From FEN-1219 sp035644475 (GTDB taxonomy: Bacteria; Pseudomonadota; Gammaproteobacteria; Steroidobacterales; Rariloculaceae), in the NCBI GenBank assembly GCA_035644475.1, contig DASQOL010000074.1:1-8668 (forward strand): a stretch of DNA of 8,668 bases, in the 5' to 3' direction. The notes under the pieces were generated by a model. The model searched no databases, had not been told where the DNA came from, and saw only the letters and a program-made list of their open reading frames with translations. Positions 1-5,723 of the stretch are shown here, piece by piece (within the stretch, counting starts at the first letter, position 1; each line of letters opens with the position of its first letter). Position numbers and translations under genes: made by a program.

Positions 1-1479
1 GAGGAACTCGTTCGGCTGGTCGGGCGCGAAGCCGACGCGCAGCGTGAGCGCGACGTCGTTGTCGGGATGCACCCGCCCGCTCGTGCGCACGAAGAAAGCC
101 TGCTCCGGCTTCGAGCCCGCGAACGCCCCTCGATGCTTCAAGCGCGACAGGAAAATCCACACCTGCCGCTCGAGCGTGGCGGGCAGCTCCTCGAGAAGCT
201 GCGCCGTGAACACCCAGCGCGTGTGCCGCTCGACCGATTTCAGGATGAACGAGCAGAGCCGGCTCACAGCGAGGCGCTGCCAAAACCCGTCCACCGCGGT
301 GAACCCCGCGAAGCTCACGTTGCCCTGGAGCACCGCGAGGCCGGGCTGCACGCGGACGAACACGTTCACGCCGCTGCGGTTGAGCAGATCAGCTTCCCGC
401 TTGTCGAGCGTGACGAGCGGTGCGAGATTGCCCTTGAGGGTCGCGTCCGCGCTAGGCAGGTCGTGCCACACGCCGTTCTGGTCGCAGCGCGCGAGGATGC
501 CCGCGATCGCGCCGCTTGCCGGCAGCCCGAGCTCGTACCGCATCGGCTCGCCGCGGGGCCGCACGCGCGGAAAGTAGGTCAGTGCGTTCTGGCTCGCCTG
601 GTCGCCGCCGCGCACGCCGAGCAACGCGCCGTGCACCGACATCCACGACCACGGCGGGTCCCAGATCAGGAGCGCGCGCCGGCGCTCGCAATAGCGCGTG
701 GCGGCGACGAAGGTCGTGGCGCCGAGGTCGCGCCCAGGCGGCGCCGGGATGCAGAGGAAGTCGAGCGTCGGACAACCGTCGAGCGCGAACAGTCCGGTGC
801 CCTCGTTGTTCGAGCCGATGACGTCGTAATCCGTGAGCTCCTCGCCGTCGGAGCCGAGCCGCGTCATTGCGATGTAGGGGATCGCGTCGCCCGGCCGCTC
901 CGCGCGAGTCGCGTCGGGCCGCGCAGCCGGCACGGGCCCCACGAGCCGCACGAGCTCGGAATCGTGCAACGCATCGACGAGGAAGCGCGAGTCGGCGGGA
1001 TCCATCGACAGCGACTCGTACAGCTCCTGGTCGTCCACGAGCTGCGAGCCCGGCCGCGCGAGGCGCTGGATCACGAGATTGAAGCGGTCCGGGGTGCGTT
1101 CGACGCGTTCGTAGTCCACGGACACGCGCAAGAACTCGCGGCTGCCCGGTTGGAGCGCCTGGAACCGCAGCACTTGGCCGCCGGCCGGCAGATCGAGCAG
1201 CCCGCGGGTAGCGCCGTTCGCCACACGCACGACCATCGCCGCTTCGCCGCCGTGCAAGAAGAAGTGCTGCACTGCGTGCGACAGGAAGCTGAACGCGCAG
1301 TGGCCGCCGAACACACGGCGGTAGGCTTCGAAGCTCTTGATCGGGACGGGCTCGTTGACGGGTCCGCGCTCGGCACGGCCGATGAATGCGACGGTGGTGG
1401 CCGCGATTACGGGGATGACTTCGTCACCGTCGAACCGCTCGGCCTCAGGAGAAACGAAGTCGAGAGACTCGGACGCCAC
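1..1479 (-). CDS. Phage-tail sheath protein, contractile tail or injection system (3' end cut by window edge)
   Basis: The minus strand is open from a TGA at 1509-1507 to the window edge, 493 codons if the GTG at 1479 is the start. Residues 28-59 read TTVAFIGRAERGPVNEP followed by a segment ending YRRVFGG, the N-terminal signature of contractile tail sheaths (Phage_sheath_1 family). The middle has LDFLCIPAP and a following TRYCERRRALLIWDPP segment, typical of the sheath core. The C-terminus, around 461-493, has AFFVR and then LRVGFAPDQPNEFL, the conserved sheath C-terminal strand, so probably only a dozen or so residues are missing. Sheath subunits stack around an inner tube and contract to drive it through a membrane. 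The gene could belong to a prophage, a tailocin or an extracellular contractile injection system; the window holds no tube, baseplate or ATPase gene to decide. The start is uncertain: GTG 1479 has no good Shine-Dalgarno, and the ATG pair at 1510-1505 is in another frame. Confidence 0.88.
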   Translation of the reverse strand, partial: MASESLDFVSPEAERFDGDEVIPVIAATTVAFIGRAERGPVNEPVPIKSFEAYRRVFGGHCAFSFLSHAVQHFFLHGGEAAMVVRVANGATRGLLDLPAGGQVLRFQALQPGSREFLRVSVDYERVERTPDRFNLVIQRLARPGSQLVDDQELYESLSMDPADSRFLVDALHDSELVRLVGPVPAARPDATRAERPGDAIPYIAMTRLGSDGEELTDYDVIGSNNEGTGLFALDGCPTLDFLCIPAPPGRDLGATTFVAATRYCERRRALLIWDPPWSWMSVHGALLGVRGGDQASQNALTYFPRVRPRGEPMRYELGLPASGAIAGILARCDQNGVWHDLPSADATLKGNLAPLVTLDKREADLLNRSGVNVFVRVQPGLAVLQGNVSFAGFTAVDGFWQRLAVSRLCSFILKSVERHTRWVFTAQLLEELPATLERQVWIFLSRLKHRGAFAGSKPEQAFFVRTSGRVHPDNDVALTLRVGFAPDQPNEFL

Positions 1480-1903
1480 GTCTGCCCGCAGTTCGGGAAA
1501 GCCGCATCATAGCCGGACGCGCTTCTGCTTGCAGCACCAACGCATCAACGAGTCGCGTCTCACTTTGACCGCACGATGAGGGTGGTGCCAGCGGCGGCCG
1601 CACCTCGAATGCCTGCGCCGCGGCACGCGACTTCGCCGGCCTGCGGCCGGTTCCCTCGCCACGGCGCGTTCGCCGGGGCTCAAAACGCGGTCGTTTGATT
1701 GTTCCGCAGTTCCCGGGCGGTGTGCCGCCGCGTTTTGAGTGCTCGCCTTCGGCTCGCACCCGGGCGCTGCGCGCCCGGGCTCCGCGGCTCTCGGCGCTGT
1801 GGCTCGGCTCGTCGCTACCGCCGCGGCGCAGGCATTCGAGGTGCGGCCGCCGCTATCACGCGCATCGTGCGGTCAAAGTGAGACGCGACTTAGCGCCTTC
1901 GCG
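1480..1903. other. Gene-free spacer dominated by a palindromic element
   Basis: This 424-bp stretch between the sheath gene and the rhomboid gene (both minus strand) has no convincing coding frame. Short open frames cross it on both strands, but those through the two repeat arms give near-identical peptides only because the arms are inverted copies. Nearly all of it is taken up by the large inverted repeat and its internal hairpins, described separately. I see no clear sigma70 promoter for the sheath gene. Confidence 0.7.
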
Positions 1904-1910
1904 TTAGTGC
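1534..1910. repeat. Large imperfect palindrome (inverted repeat, possible MITE-like element)
   Basis: Two blocks match perfectly in inverted orientation. The outer block, 1551-1578 with 1863-1890 (28 bp), starts AGTCGCGTCTCACTTTGACC. The inner block, 1590-1624 with 1820-1854 (35 bp), starts AGCGGCGGCCGCACCTCG. Between the blocks the arms differ in sequence and length (11 against 8 bases). A weaker 10-bp pair lies further out: GCACCAACGC at 1534-1543 against the complement of GCGTTAGTGC at 1901-1910; the latter overlaps the rhomboid stop codon. Inside the loop is a 12-bp inverted pair (CTCAAAACGCGG 1679-1690, CCGCGTTTTGAG 1728-1739). No transposase is encoded. The architecture suits a non-autonomous mobile element or a cruciform-forming intergenic repeat. 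I did not find a clear target-site duplication. Confidence 0.8.
1759..1779. repeat. Perfect 9-bp GC hairpin inside the palindromic element
   Basis: CCCGGGCGC at 1759-1767 is followed by a TGC loop and GCGCCCGGG at 1771-1779. This is a very stable stem in either strand's RNA. No T-run follows on either side, so it is not a canonical intrinsic terminator. Confidence 0.6.
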
Positions 1911-2581
1911 AGGCGTGGGGTGCGGCGTTCGCGGAGGAAGAGGCGGATGAGGATGAGGCCGGCGATGAAGCCGCCGACGTGTGCGCCGAACGCGACGCCG
2001 CCCTCGGCGCTCGCCGCCAGCGAGCTCATGAGCTGGCCCAGGAACCAGAAGCCGAGCACTAGGAGCGCCGGCACGCGAAAGGTGTAGAAGATAATGAACA
2101 GCGGCAAGGCCACGAGCACCCTCGCGCGTGGGTAGAGCAGGACGTACGCGCCGAGCACGCCGGAGATCGCGCCGCTGGCGCCGATCATCGGGATCTCCGA
2201 GTCGACGTTGGGAAGCGCCTGCGCGAGCGCGGCCACGGCGCCGCAGACCAGATAGAAGACGATGAACCGCACGCGACCGAGCCGGTCCTCGATGTTGTCG
2301 CCGAAGATCCAGAGATACAGCATGTTGCCCAAGAGGTGCAGCAACCCGCCGTGCAGGAACATCGAGCTGAACACCGTGAGTGGCGCCGGCACGACGGCCC
2401 CGGGGATCTCGGCCTGGCCGAACAGCACCGCCGGCACGAACCCCAGCTGATAGATGGCCGTCTGAGCCGCGTTCGGCGGCAAGGTGATCTGCCAAATGAA
2501 CACGAGGACGCACGCCGCGATGATGCCGATCGTCACGATCGGCGTGGCGCGGACGGGGTTGTCGTCGCGCAGCGGGATCAT
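1904..2581 (-). CDS. Rhomboid family intramembrane serine protease
   Basis: This 225-residue multi-pass membrane protein should cleave transmembrane helices of substrate proteins within the inner membrane. Key residues of the fold are visible. FLHGGLLHLLGN (76-87) supplies the HxxxN pattern on helix 2, with Asn86 a likely oxyanion residue. GASGAISG (134-141) carries the nucleophile Ser136. AHVGGF (200-205) carries the partner His201. Hydrophobic helices lie near 13-34, 72-93, 104-122, 134-151, 154-165, 170-187 and 198-215, and the C-terminus is short and basic. ATG 2581 was chosen because MIPLRDDNPVR is a typical rhomboid N-terminus and the frame upstream of it runs into the preceding gene. 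The start lies 31 bp after the L,D-transpeptidase stop on the same strand, so the two are probably co-transcribed. The TAA stop lies inside the outermost arm of the palindromic element. The substrate is unknown. Confidence 0.93.
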   Translation of the reverse strand: MIPLRDDNPVRATPIVTIGIIAACVLVFIWQITLPPNAAQTAIYQLGFVPAVLFGQAEIPGAVVPAPLTVFSSMFLHGGLLHLLGNMLYLWIFGDNIEDRLGRVRFIVFYLVCGAVAALAQALPNVDSEIPMIGASGAISGVLGAYVLLYPRARVLVALPLFIIFYTFRVPALLVLGFWFLGQLMSSLAASAEGGVAFGAHVGGFIAGLILIRLFLRERRTPRLH

Positions 2582-2612
2582 CGGCAGACCCGCTCGCGCG
2601 CGGAGGCGGCGA

Positions 2613-3842
2613 TCAACGCGGGTTCGGCGCCGCCGGGGCGACCGCGTCCTCGGTCCGGGCGGTTTTGTCGACAGGCTCCACCGGCACGGTGTTCTCGACG
2701 CGCCGCACGGACGCGAGGTAGCGCTCGGGCGGCAGCCGCGAGCGCAGCACAGGGAACGGGATGCCGCGTTTCTCCGCGACGACGCGCGCCACCACGTCGT
2801 GATTGACGGCCGCGCCGGCCGGATTTCCGGCGCGCTCGAGCGCCGCCGCAAGCGCCCGCTCGGCGTCGGTCACGAGCTCGCTGTCTTCCTCAGCGAGCGG
2901 CGGGTGCACCTCGAGATAGAGGTCGTTGCCTTGCCAGGCCGCGAGCACCGGCTCGTTCACGAGCCGCACCGGCGTGCCCTTGGCCACGCGGCCGAACAGC
3001 GCCTCGATATCCTCGGGATAGAGCCGGATGCAGCCGTGGCTCGAGCGCATGCCTACGCCCGCGGGGGTGTTCGTGCCGTGGATCAGGTAGCTCGGCAGCG
3101 ATAGCGTGAGCGCGTAGCGGCCGAGCGGATTGTCGGGCCCCGCCTTCACGACGGCCGGCAGCTTGTCGCCACGGTCGGCGTGCTCCTTGCGGACCGATGC
3201 CGGCGGATACCACACGGGATCGCGCGCCTTGCCCGTCACCTTGGCCTCCCCGATCGGTGTTTCCCAACCTTCGGCACCGATGCCGATCGGATAGCTGGTC
3301 ACGGTCATCACCGGCGCAACCGGCTCGGCCGGCGTCTGCTCCGCGACCTTGGTCGCCGCGACGGTTTCGGCAACGGGTTTCGCGGGCTTTTCGGTCGCGA
3401 AGTAGAACAGCCGCATCGCCGGCACGTTGATCACGATGCCCTTGCGCGGCGCCTCGGGGAGGATCGTCTGCGTGGGCAGGTAGACCGGCGTGTCCACGCC
3501 CGGCAGCCACTTGTCGACGGTCGGGTTCGCGACTCGAAGCTCCTCGTACCCGAGGTCGTACACGCGCGCGATGGCGGCGAACGTGTCCTCGTAGTGCGAG
3601 AACAGCACTTGGGTCTCGCCGATCATCTGCTGATCGGCCGCGAGCTCGAACTTGCGCGTCTCGAGCGGCGCGAGCCGCGGCGCGCGCGGGTCGGGTGTCG
3701 CGACGACGGCGGCCGCCGGGGCCGGCGGCGCGGGAGGCGGACTGGACGACAACAGAGCGCAACCGCCGAGCGGCACAAGCGCGAGCGCGCAGAAGGCCGC
3801 GTTGCGCAAGGATCGGGCGTGCAGAGCGATTCGTCCGAGCAT
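2613..3842 (-). CDS. L,D-transpeptidase (YkuD domain), LysM-like segment, lipoprotein
   Basis: This 409-residue protein belongs to the ErfK/YbiS-like L,D-transpeptidases, which form 3-3 peptidoglycan cross-links or attach lipoproteins to peptidoglycan. A lipoprotein signal peptide ends in the lipobox LGGC (Cys28), followed by a Pro/Ala-rich linker. Residues about 78-128 look like a LysM-type module (HYEDTFAAIARVYDLGYEEL, then VANPTVDKWLPG). The YkuD domain runs from about 134 to 296: HGTNTPAGVG (255-264) and then SSHGCIRL (267-274), with catalytic Cys271 and its His269 and Arg273. Residues about 151-178 form a Lys/Pro/Ala-rich insertion between strands, longer than I would expect. After the domain comes a tail of over 100 residues, partly helical, ending in a low-complexity Ala/Pro segment. 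ATG 3842 places the signal peptide correctly. A TATACT hexamer 10 bases upstream could be a -10 element, but no good -35 accompanies it. Cellular role within the family cannot be fixed from sequence. Confidence 0.93.
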   Translation of the reverse strand: MLGRIALHARSLRNAAFCALALVPLGGCALLSSSPPPAPPAPAAAVVATPDPRAPRLAPLETRKFELAADQQMIGETQVLFSHYEDTFAAIARVYDLGYEELRVANPTVDKWLPGVDTPVYLPTQTILPEAPRKGIVINVPAMRLFYFATEKPAKPVAETVAATKVAEQTPAEPVAPVMTVTSYPIGIGAEGWETPIGEAKVTGKARDPVWYPPASVRKEHADRGDKLPAVVKAGPDNPLGRYALTLSLPSYLIHGTNTPAGVGMRSSHGCIRLYPEDIEALFGRVAKGTPVRLVNEPVLAAWQGNDLYLEVHPPLAEEDSELVTDAERALAAALERAGNPAGAAVNHDVVARVVAEKRGIPFPVLRSRLPPERYLASVRRVENTVPVEPVDKTARTEDAVAPAAPNPR

Positions 3843-3895
3843 CCGACGTGAAGTATACAGAAGCGCCGCGCGAGGGCACTGTCCGGGAAAGGCGA

Positions 3896-3925
3896 CGCTC
3901 CGGTCAGCCGCGCTCCGGTCAGCCG
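3896..3925. repeat. 15-bp perfect tandem duplication across the M23 peptidase stop codon
   Basis: CGCTCCGGTCAGCCG occurs twice head to tail, at 3896-3910 and 3911-3925. The M23 gene's TGA (complement of 3919-3921) is in the second copy, and an identical in-frame TGA lies 15 bases downstream in the first copy. The duplication is therefore neutral for the protein. Confidence 0.9.
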
Positions 3926-4845
3926 CCGGGGGCGAATCCTCCGATCACTAGGTTCCCCGTGGCGACACCCGCTCTCGCGACGTTTCCTCTTGCGACATTC
4001 AAGTACCGCGCGCCGGTGCGCGGCTCGCCGATCACGCCCTCGCGCGTGAGGAACCGAACCGCGACCGATTGCGTGCCGCCGTCGCGCCCCGTGCGATACA
4101 CGCCGAAGTGCAGATGCGGCGCGGTGCTGTAGCCGGTGTTGCCCGACAGCGCGAGGCGCTGGCCGCGCTGCACGCGATCGCCGACGCGCACCTGCACGCT
4201 GCCGCGCTGCAGGTGGAAGTACTCGCCGGTGGTGCCGTCGGCGTGCAGAACCACGACGAAGTTCGCGAGCCGCGCGCATTCGTCGCTCCAGCAACCCGTG
4301 GCGTGCGAGTCCTCGGCGAGCACGACGACGCCCTCGCGCGCCACGTGCACCGCCGTGCCGGCCGGCATGCCGAAGTCGACGGTGAACTGCTCGGCGCCCC
4401 GATGACTGAGCCGCGCTCGGTAGCCCTGGGTCACGGGATAGCTCTGGTCGTCGGCGTAGGGCAGCCGATACGCGTAGGTGTCGTCGTGATCGGCATCGAC
4501 GGCGCCGACGACGACCTCGTGCCGGTCCATCGTGCTCGACCAGAGCGGCCGGCCAACGGAGGGCGGCCGAATCGTGAGCCCGAGCGACGCGCGGCTGCCG
4601 CCGGCGTCGAGCGGCGCGGGCACGCCGTGGCCCCGAGCCGCGTCCGCCGCTTGCTCGCCCGACACCAGCGGTGCGAGGGCCGGCGCCGGGGCGATCACCG
4701 AGGCTGGCTGCGGCGCGCACTCGCGAGGAGCGCAGACACGGTCCGCGTTCGCGACGCCGCTTGCGAGTAGCGCGCCGATCCCAAGGAGCTTCGTGCAGCG
4801 GAGCCGGGCGAGCCGGCCCGGCAAGGCGAATCCCTTCATCCTCAT
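3919..4845 (-). CDS. Secreted M23 family metallopeptidase (LytM/peptidoglycan endopeptidase type)
   Basis: This 308-residue exported protein should hydrolyse peptide cross-links of peptidoglycan in the periplasm, or act as an activator if inactive. A signal peptide covers 1-34 (basic start, hydrophobic LLGIGALLASG, cleavage after ANA). A Pro/Ala-rich linker follows to about 85. The M23 domain occupies about 140-272. Zinc-ligand candidates are His148 and Asp157 (SHRGAEQFTVDFGMPAGTAV) and His246 in APHLHFGV, with His244 and the EYFHL histidine (211) as catalytic partners; all appear intact. Cys185 and Cys190 bracket a short loop and could form a disulfide; Cys38 and Cys43 follow the signal peptide. 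The last 25 residues repeat every five residues (NVARG-NVARA-GVATG). A second ATG at 4839 (MKG) is an alternative start. The gene is upstream of the L,D-transpeptidase by 76 bp on the same strand, suggesting a shared wall-remodelling role. Confidence 0.92.
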   Translation of the reverse strand: MRMKGFALPGRLARLRCTKLLGIGALLASGVANADRVCAPRECAPQPASVIAPAPALAPLVSGEQAADAARGHGVPAPLDAGGSRASLGLTIRPPSVGRPLWSSTMDRHEVVVGAVDADHDDTYAYRLPYADDQSYPVTQGYRARLSHRGAEQFTVDFGMPAGTAVHVAREGVVVLAEDSHATGCWSDECARLANFVVVLHADGTTGEYFHLQRGSVQVRVGDRVQRGQRLALSGNTGYSTAPHLHFGVYRTGRDGGTQSVAVRFLTREGVIGEPRTGARYLNVARGNVARAGVATGNLVIGGFAPGG

Positions 4846-4892
4846 CGTTCTTGTTATTCGCGGATGGGCTTTGTCGACAGTATGCCCGAGCC

Positions 4893-4906
4893 CTCACGCG
4901 TGTGAG
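4893..4906. promoter_or_regulatory. Short inverted repeat CTCAC-N4-GTGAG upstream of the M23 gene
   Basis: CTCAC (4893-4897) and GTGAG (4902-4906) form a small dyad about 50 bp upstream of the M23 start, within the divergent spacer. It could be an operator half-site pair, but a 5-bp dyad can arise by chance in GC-rich DNA. I recognise no known regulator for it. Confidence 0.2.
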
Positions 4907-4999
4907 CGCACCTTCGACATAACCCGCCACGGCCGGCGCCCGGCTCGACGGCCTGCCGCCCTGGGTCCCGGCCGGCGAAGCGGCGGCCGATTGGAGCGG

Positions 5000-5029
5000 T
5001 TGACATCTCTACATCTGTAGGAATATAAA
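5000..5029 (+). promoter_or_regulatory. Strong sigma70-type promoter for the DUF6152-like gene
   Basis: A perfect -35 hexamer TTGACA (5000-5005) is followed, 18 bp later, by TATAAA (5024-5029) as -10. Transcription would start near 5036, giving a 5' leader of about 20 bases that contains the ribosome binding site. This is by far the best promoter in the window; an AT-rich patch here stands out from GC-rich surroundings. Confidence 0.8.
5009..5020. promoter_or_regulatory. BlaI/MecI/CopY-like operator inside the promoter spacer
   Basis: CTACATCTGTAG is a dyad with half-sites CTACA and TGTAG around a 2-base centre. It matches the TACA-N2-TGTA core bound by BlaI/MecI/CopY winged-helix repressors. 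It lies between the -35 and -10 hexamers, where a bound repressor would block RNA polymerase. A related ACATCT occurs just upstream at 5003-5008, partly over the -35. No blaI-like gene is in the window, so the assignment rests on the motif and its position. Confidence 0.55.
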
Positions 5030-5040
5030 TCGACGAACGT

Positions 5041-5050
5041 AGAGGTGGAG
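5041..5050 (+). promoter_or_regulatory. Ribosome binding site that decides the start of the DUF6152-like gene
   Basis: AGAGGTGGAG ends six bases before ATG 5057. An upstream in-frame GTG at 5045 lies inside this purine-rich site, so ATG 5057 is the better start and yields an immediate, well-formed signal peptide. Confidence 0.75.
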
Positions 5051-5056
5051 ACTCCG

Positions 5057-5704
5057 ATGAAGAGCGGGATCGCGGTGTGGACGGCGGTGCTTGCGACGAT
5101 CGCTTACACGAGCTCAGCCGGAGCACATCACTCGGGTTACATGTACGCGACGACGCCCATCTGGGTGAAGGGCTCGGTCGTCCGTTTCGAGCACGTCAAT
5201 CCTCACACCATCATTACGTTGGAGGACAAGGCCGCAGACGGGCAGGTTCGCCGTTGGGCTGTCGAAGGTCCCGCGCAATCCGGGCTCGATCGCAGGGGTA
5301 GCGACATAGACGTTCCAAAGGTCGGCGACACCCTTAGGTTCTGCGCCTTCCCGTACAAATCCGCGGCAGAGATCTCGCGCGATCCCCGCATAAGGCCATC
5401 GGTGGACCCGTCGGCTCGGCGCTCGTCACCGGCTGCCGACGGCTCGGCGCCGCAGTTCGTTGCGGGGCACGTGATGGTGATGCCGAACGGGAAAAAGCAG
5501 CTCTGGGAACCCCACGGCGTGATCGGCGAGTGCGTCCGCAGCTCGGACGATCAGAGATCGTCGTGGCTGGACTTCATCAACTCGAGCCCGAGCGCTCGGC
5601 TGGCCTGGTGCGACCAGCTGGGATATGCGCACGTTCAGTCGAACGCGTCGTTGAGGGAGCTCGTAGAGGAGATGGACAGCTCGCTCGCGCAGCCCTGCAA
5701 GTAG
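5057..5704 (+). CDS. Secreted DUF6152-like protein with C-terminal extension
   Basis: This is a 215-residue exported protein of unknown function. The signal peptide covers 1-23 and cleavage after AGA leaves a mature N-terminus starting HHSGYMY. The pattern HHS, then WVKGSVVRFEHVNPHTIITL (36-55), RRWAVEGP (65-72) and KVGDTLRF (88-95) is the small periplasmic DUF6152 pattern (HHSF start, KGTV, NPH, WAVEG). Those proteins are usually little over 100 residues; here about 100 more follow, including VAGHVMVMPNGKKQLWEPHG and the helix-like WLDFINSSPSARLAWCDQLG. Cys96, Cys159, Cys185 and Cys214 could form two disulfides. Expression probably depends on the promoter at 5000-5029 and the BlaI-like operator within it. 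The gene uses ATA, AGG and AGA codons (for example CTT AGG and ATA AGG) that its neighbours mostly avoid, hinting at a different history. It ends 19 bp from the convergent sohB gene with no clear terminator between. The HHS/NPH histidines might bind metal, which is only a guess. Confidence 0.8.
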   Translation: MKSGIAVWTAVLATIAYTSSAGAHHSGYMYATTPIWVKGSVVRFEHVNPHTIITLEDKAADGQVRRWAVEGPAQSGLDRRGSDIDVPKVGDTLRFCAFPYKSAAEISRDPRIRPSVDPSARRSSPAADGSAPQFVAGHVMVMPNGKKQLWEPHGVIGECVRSSDDQRSSWLDFINSSPSARLAWCDQLGYAHVQSNASLRELVEEMDSSLAQPCK

Positions 5705-5723
5705 ACGTCCCCGCCGCCGAGCC

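Noticed and set aside
67..1512. 481-codon open frame on the plus strand
   Set aside because: It is the antisense shadow of the sheath gene. The product is a low-complexity Arg/Ala/Glu/His-rich sequence without domains, while the minus strand gives a clear tail sheath.
1445..1759. 104-codon minus-strand frame and its plus-strand counterpart at 1739-2062, both containing AAAQAFEVRPPL
   Set aside because: The shared peptide arises because both frames read inverted copies of the same repeat arm. There is no domain and no ribosome binding site.
2582..2851. 90-codon N-terminal extension of the rhomboid gene
   Set aside because: It overlaps the L,D-transpeptidase coding region in another frame and gives Arg/Ser-rich sequence; the family N-terminus is at ATG 2581.
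3852..3857. TATACT upstream of the L,D-transpeptidase gene as a promoter
   Set aside because: It resembles a -10 box but there is no recognisable -35 at a suitable distance, so I did not list it as a feature.
3623..4930. 435-codon minus-strand frame across the M23 peptidase gene
   Set aside because: The translation is Arg/Ala-rich noise; the M23 catalytic motifs lie in another frame.
5705..5723. Possible bidirectional terminator between the DUF6152-like gene and sohB
   Set aside because: The 19-bp gap has no stem with a T-run on either strand.
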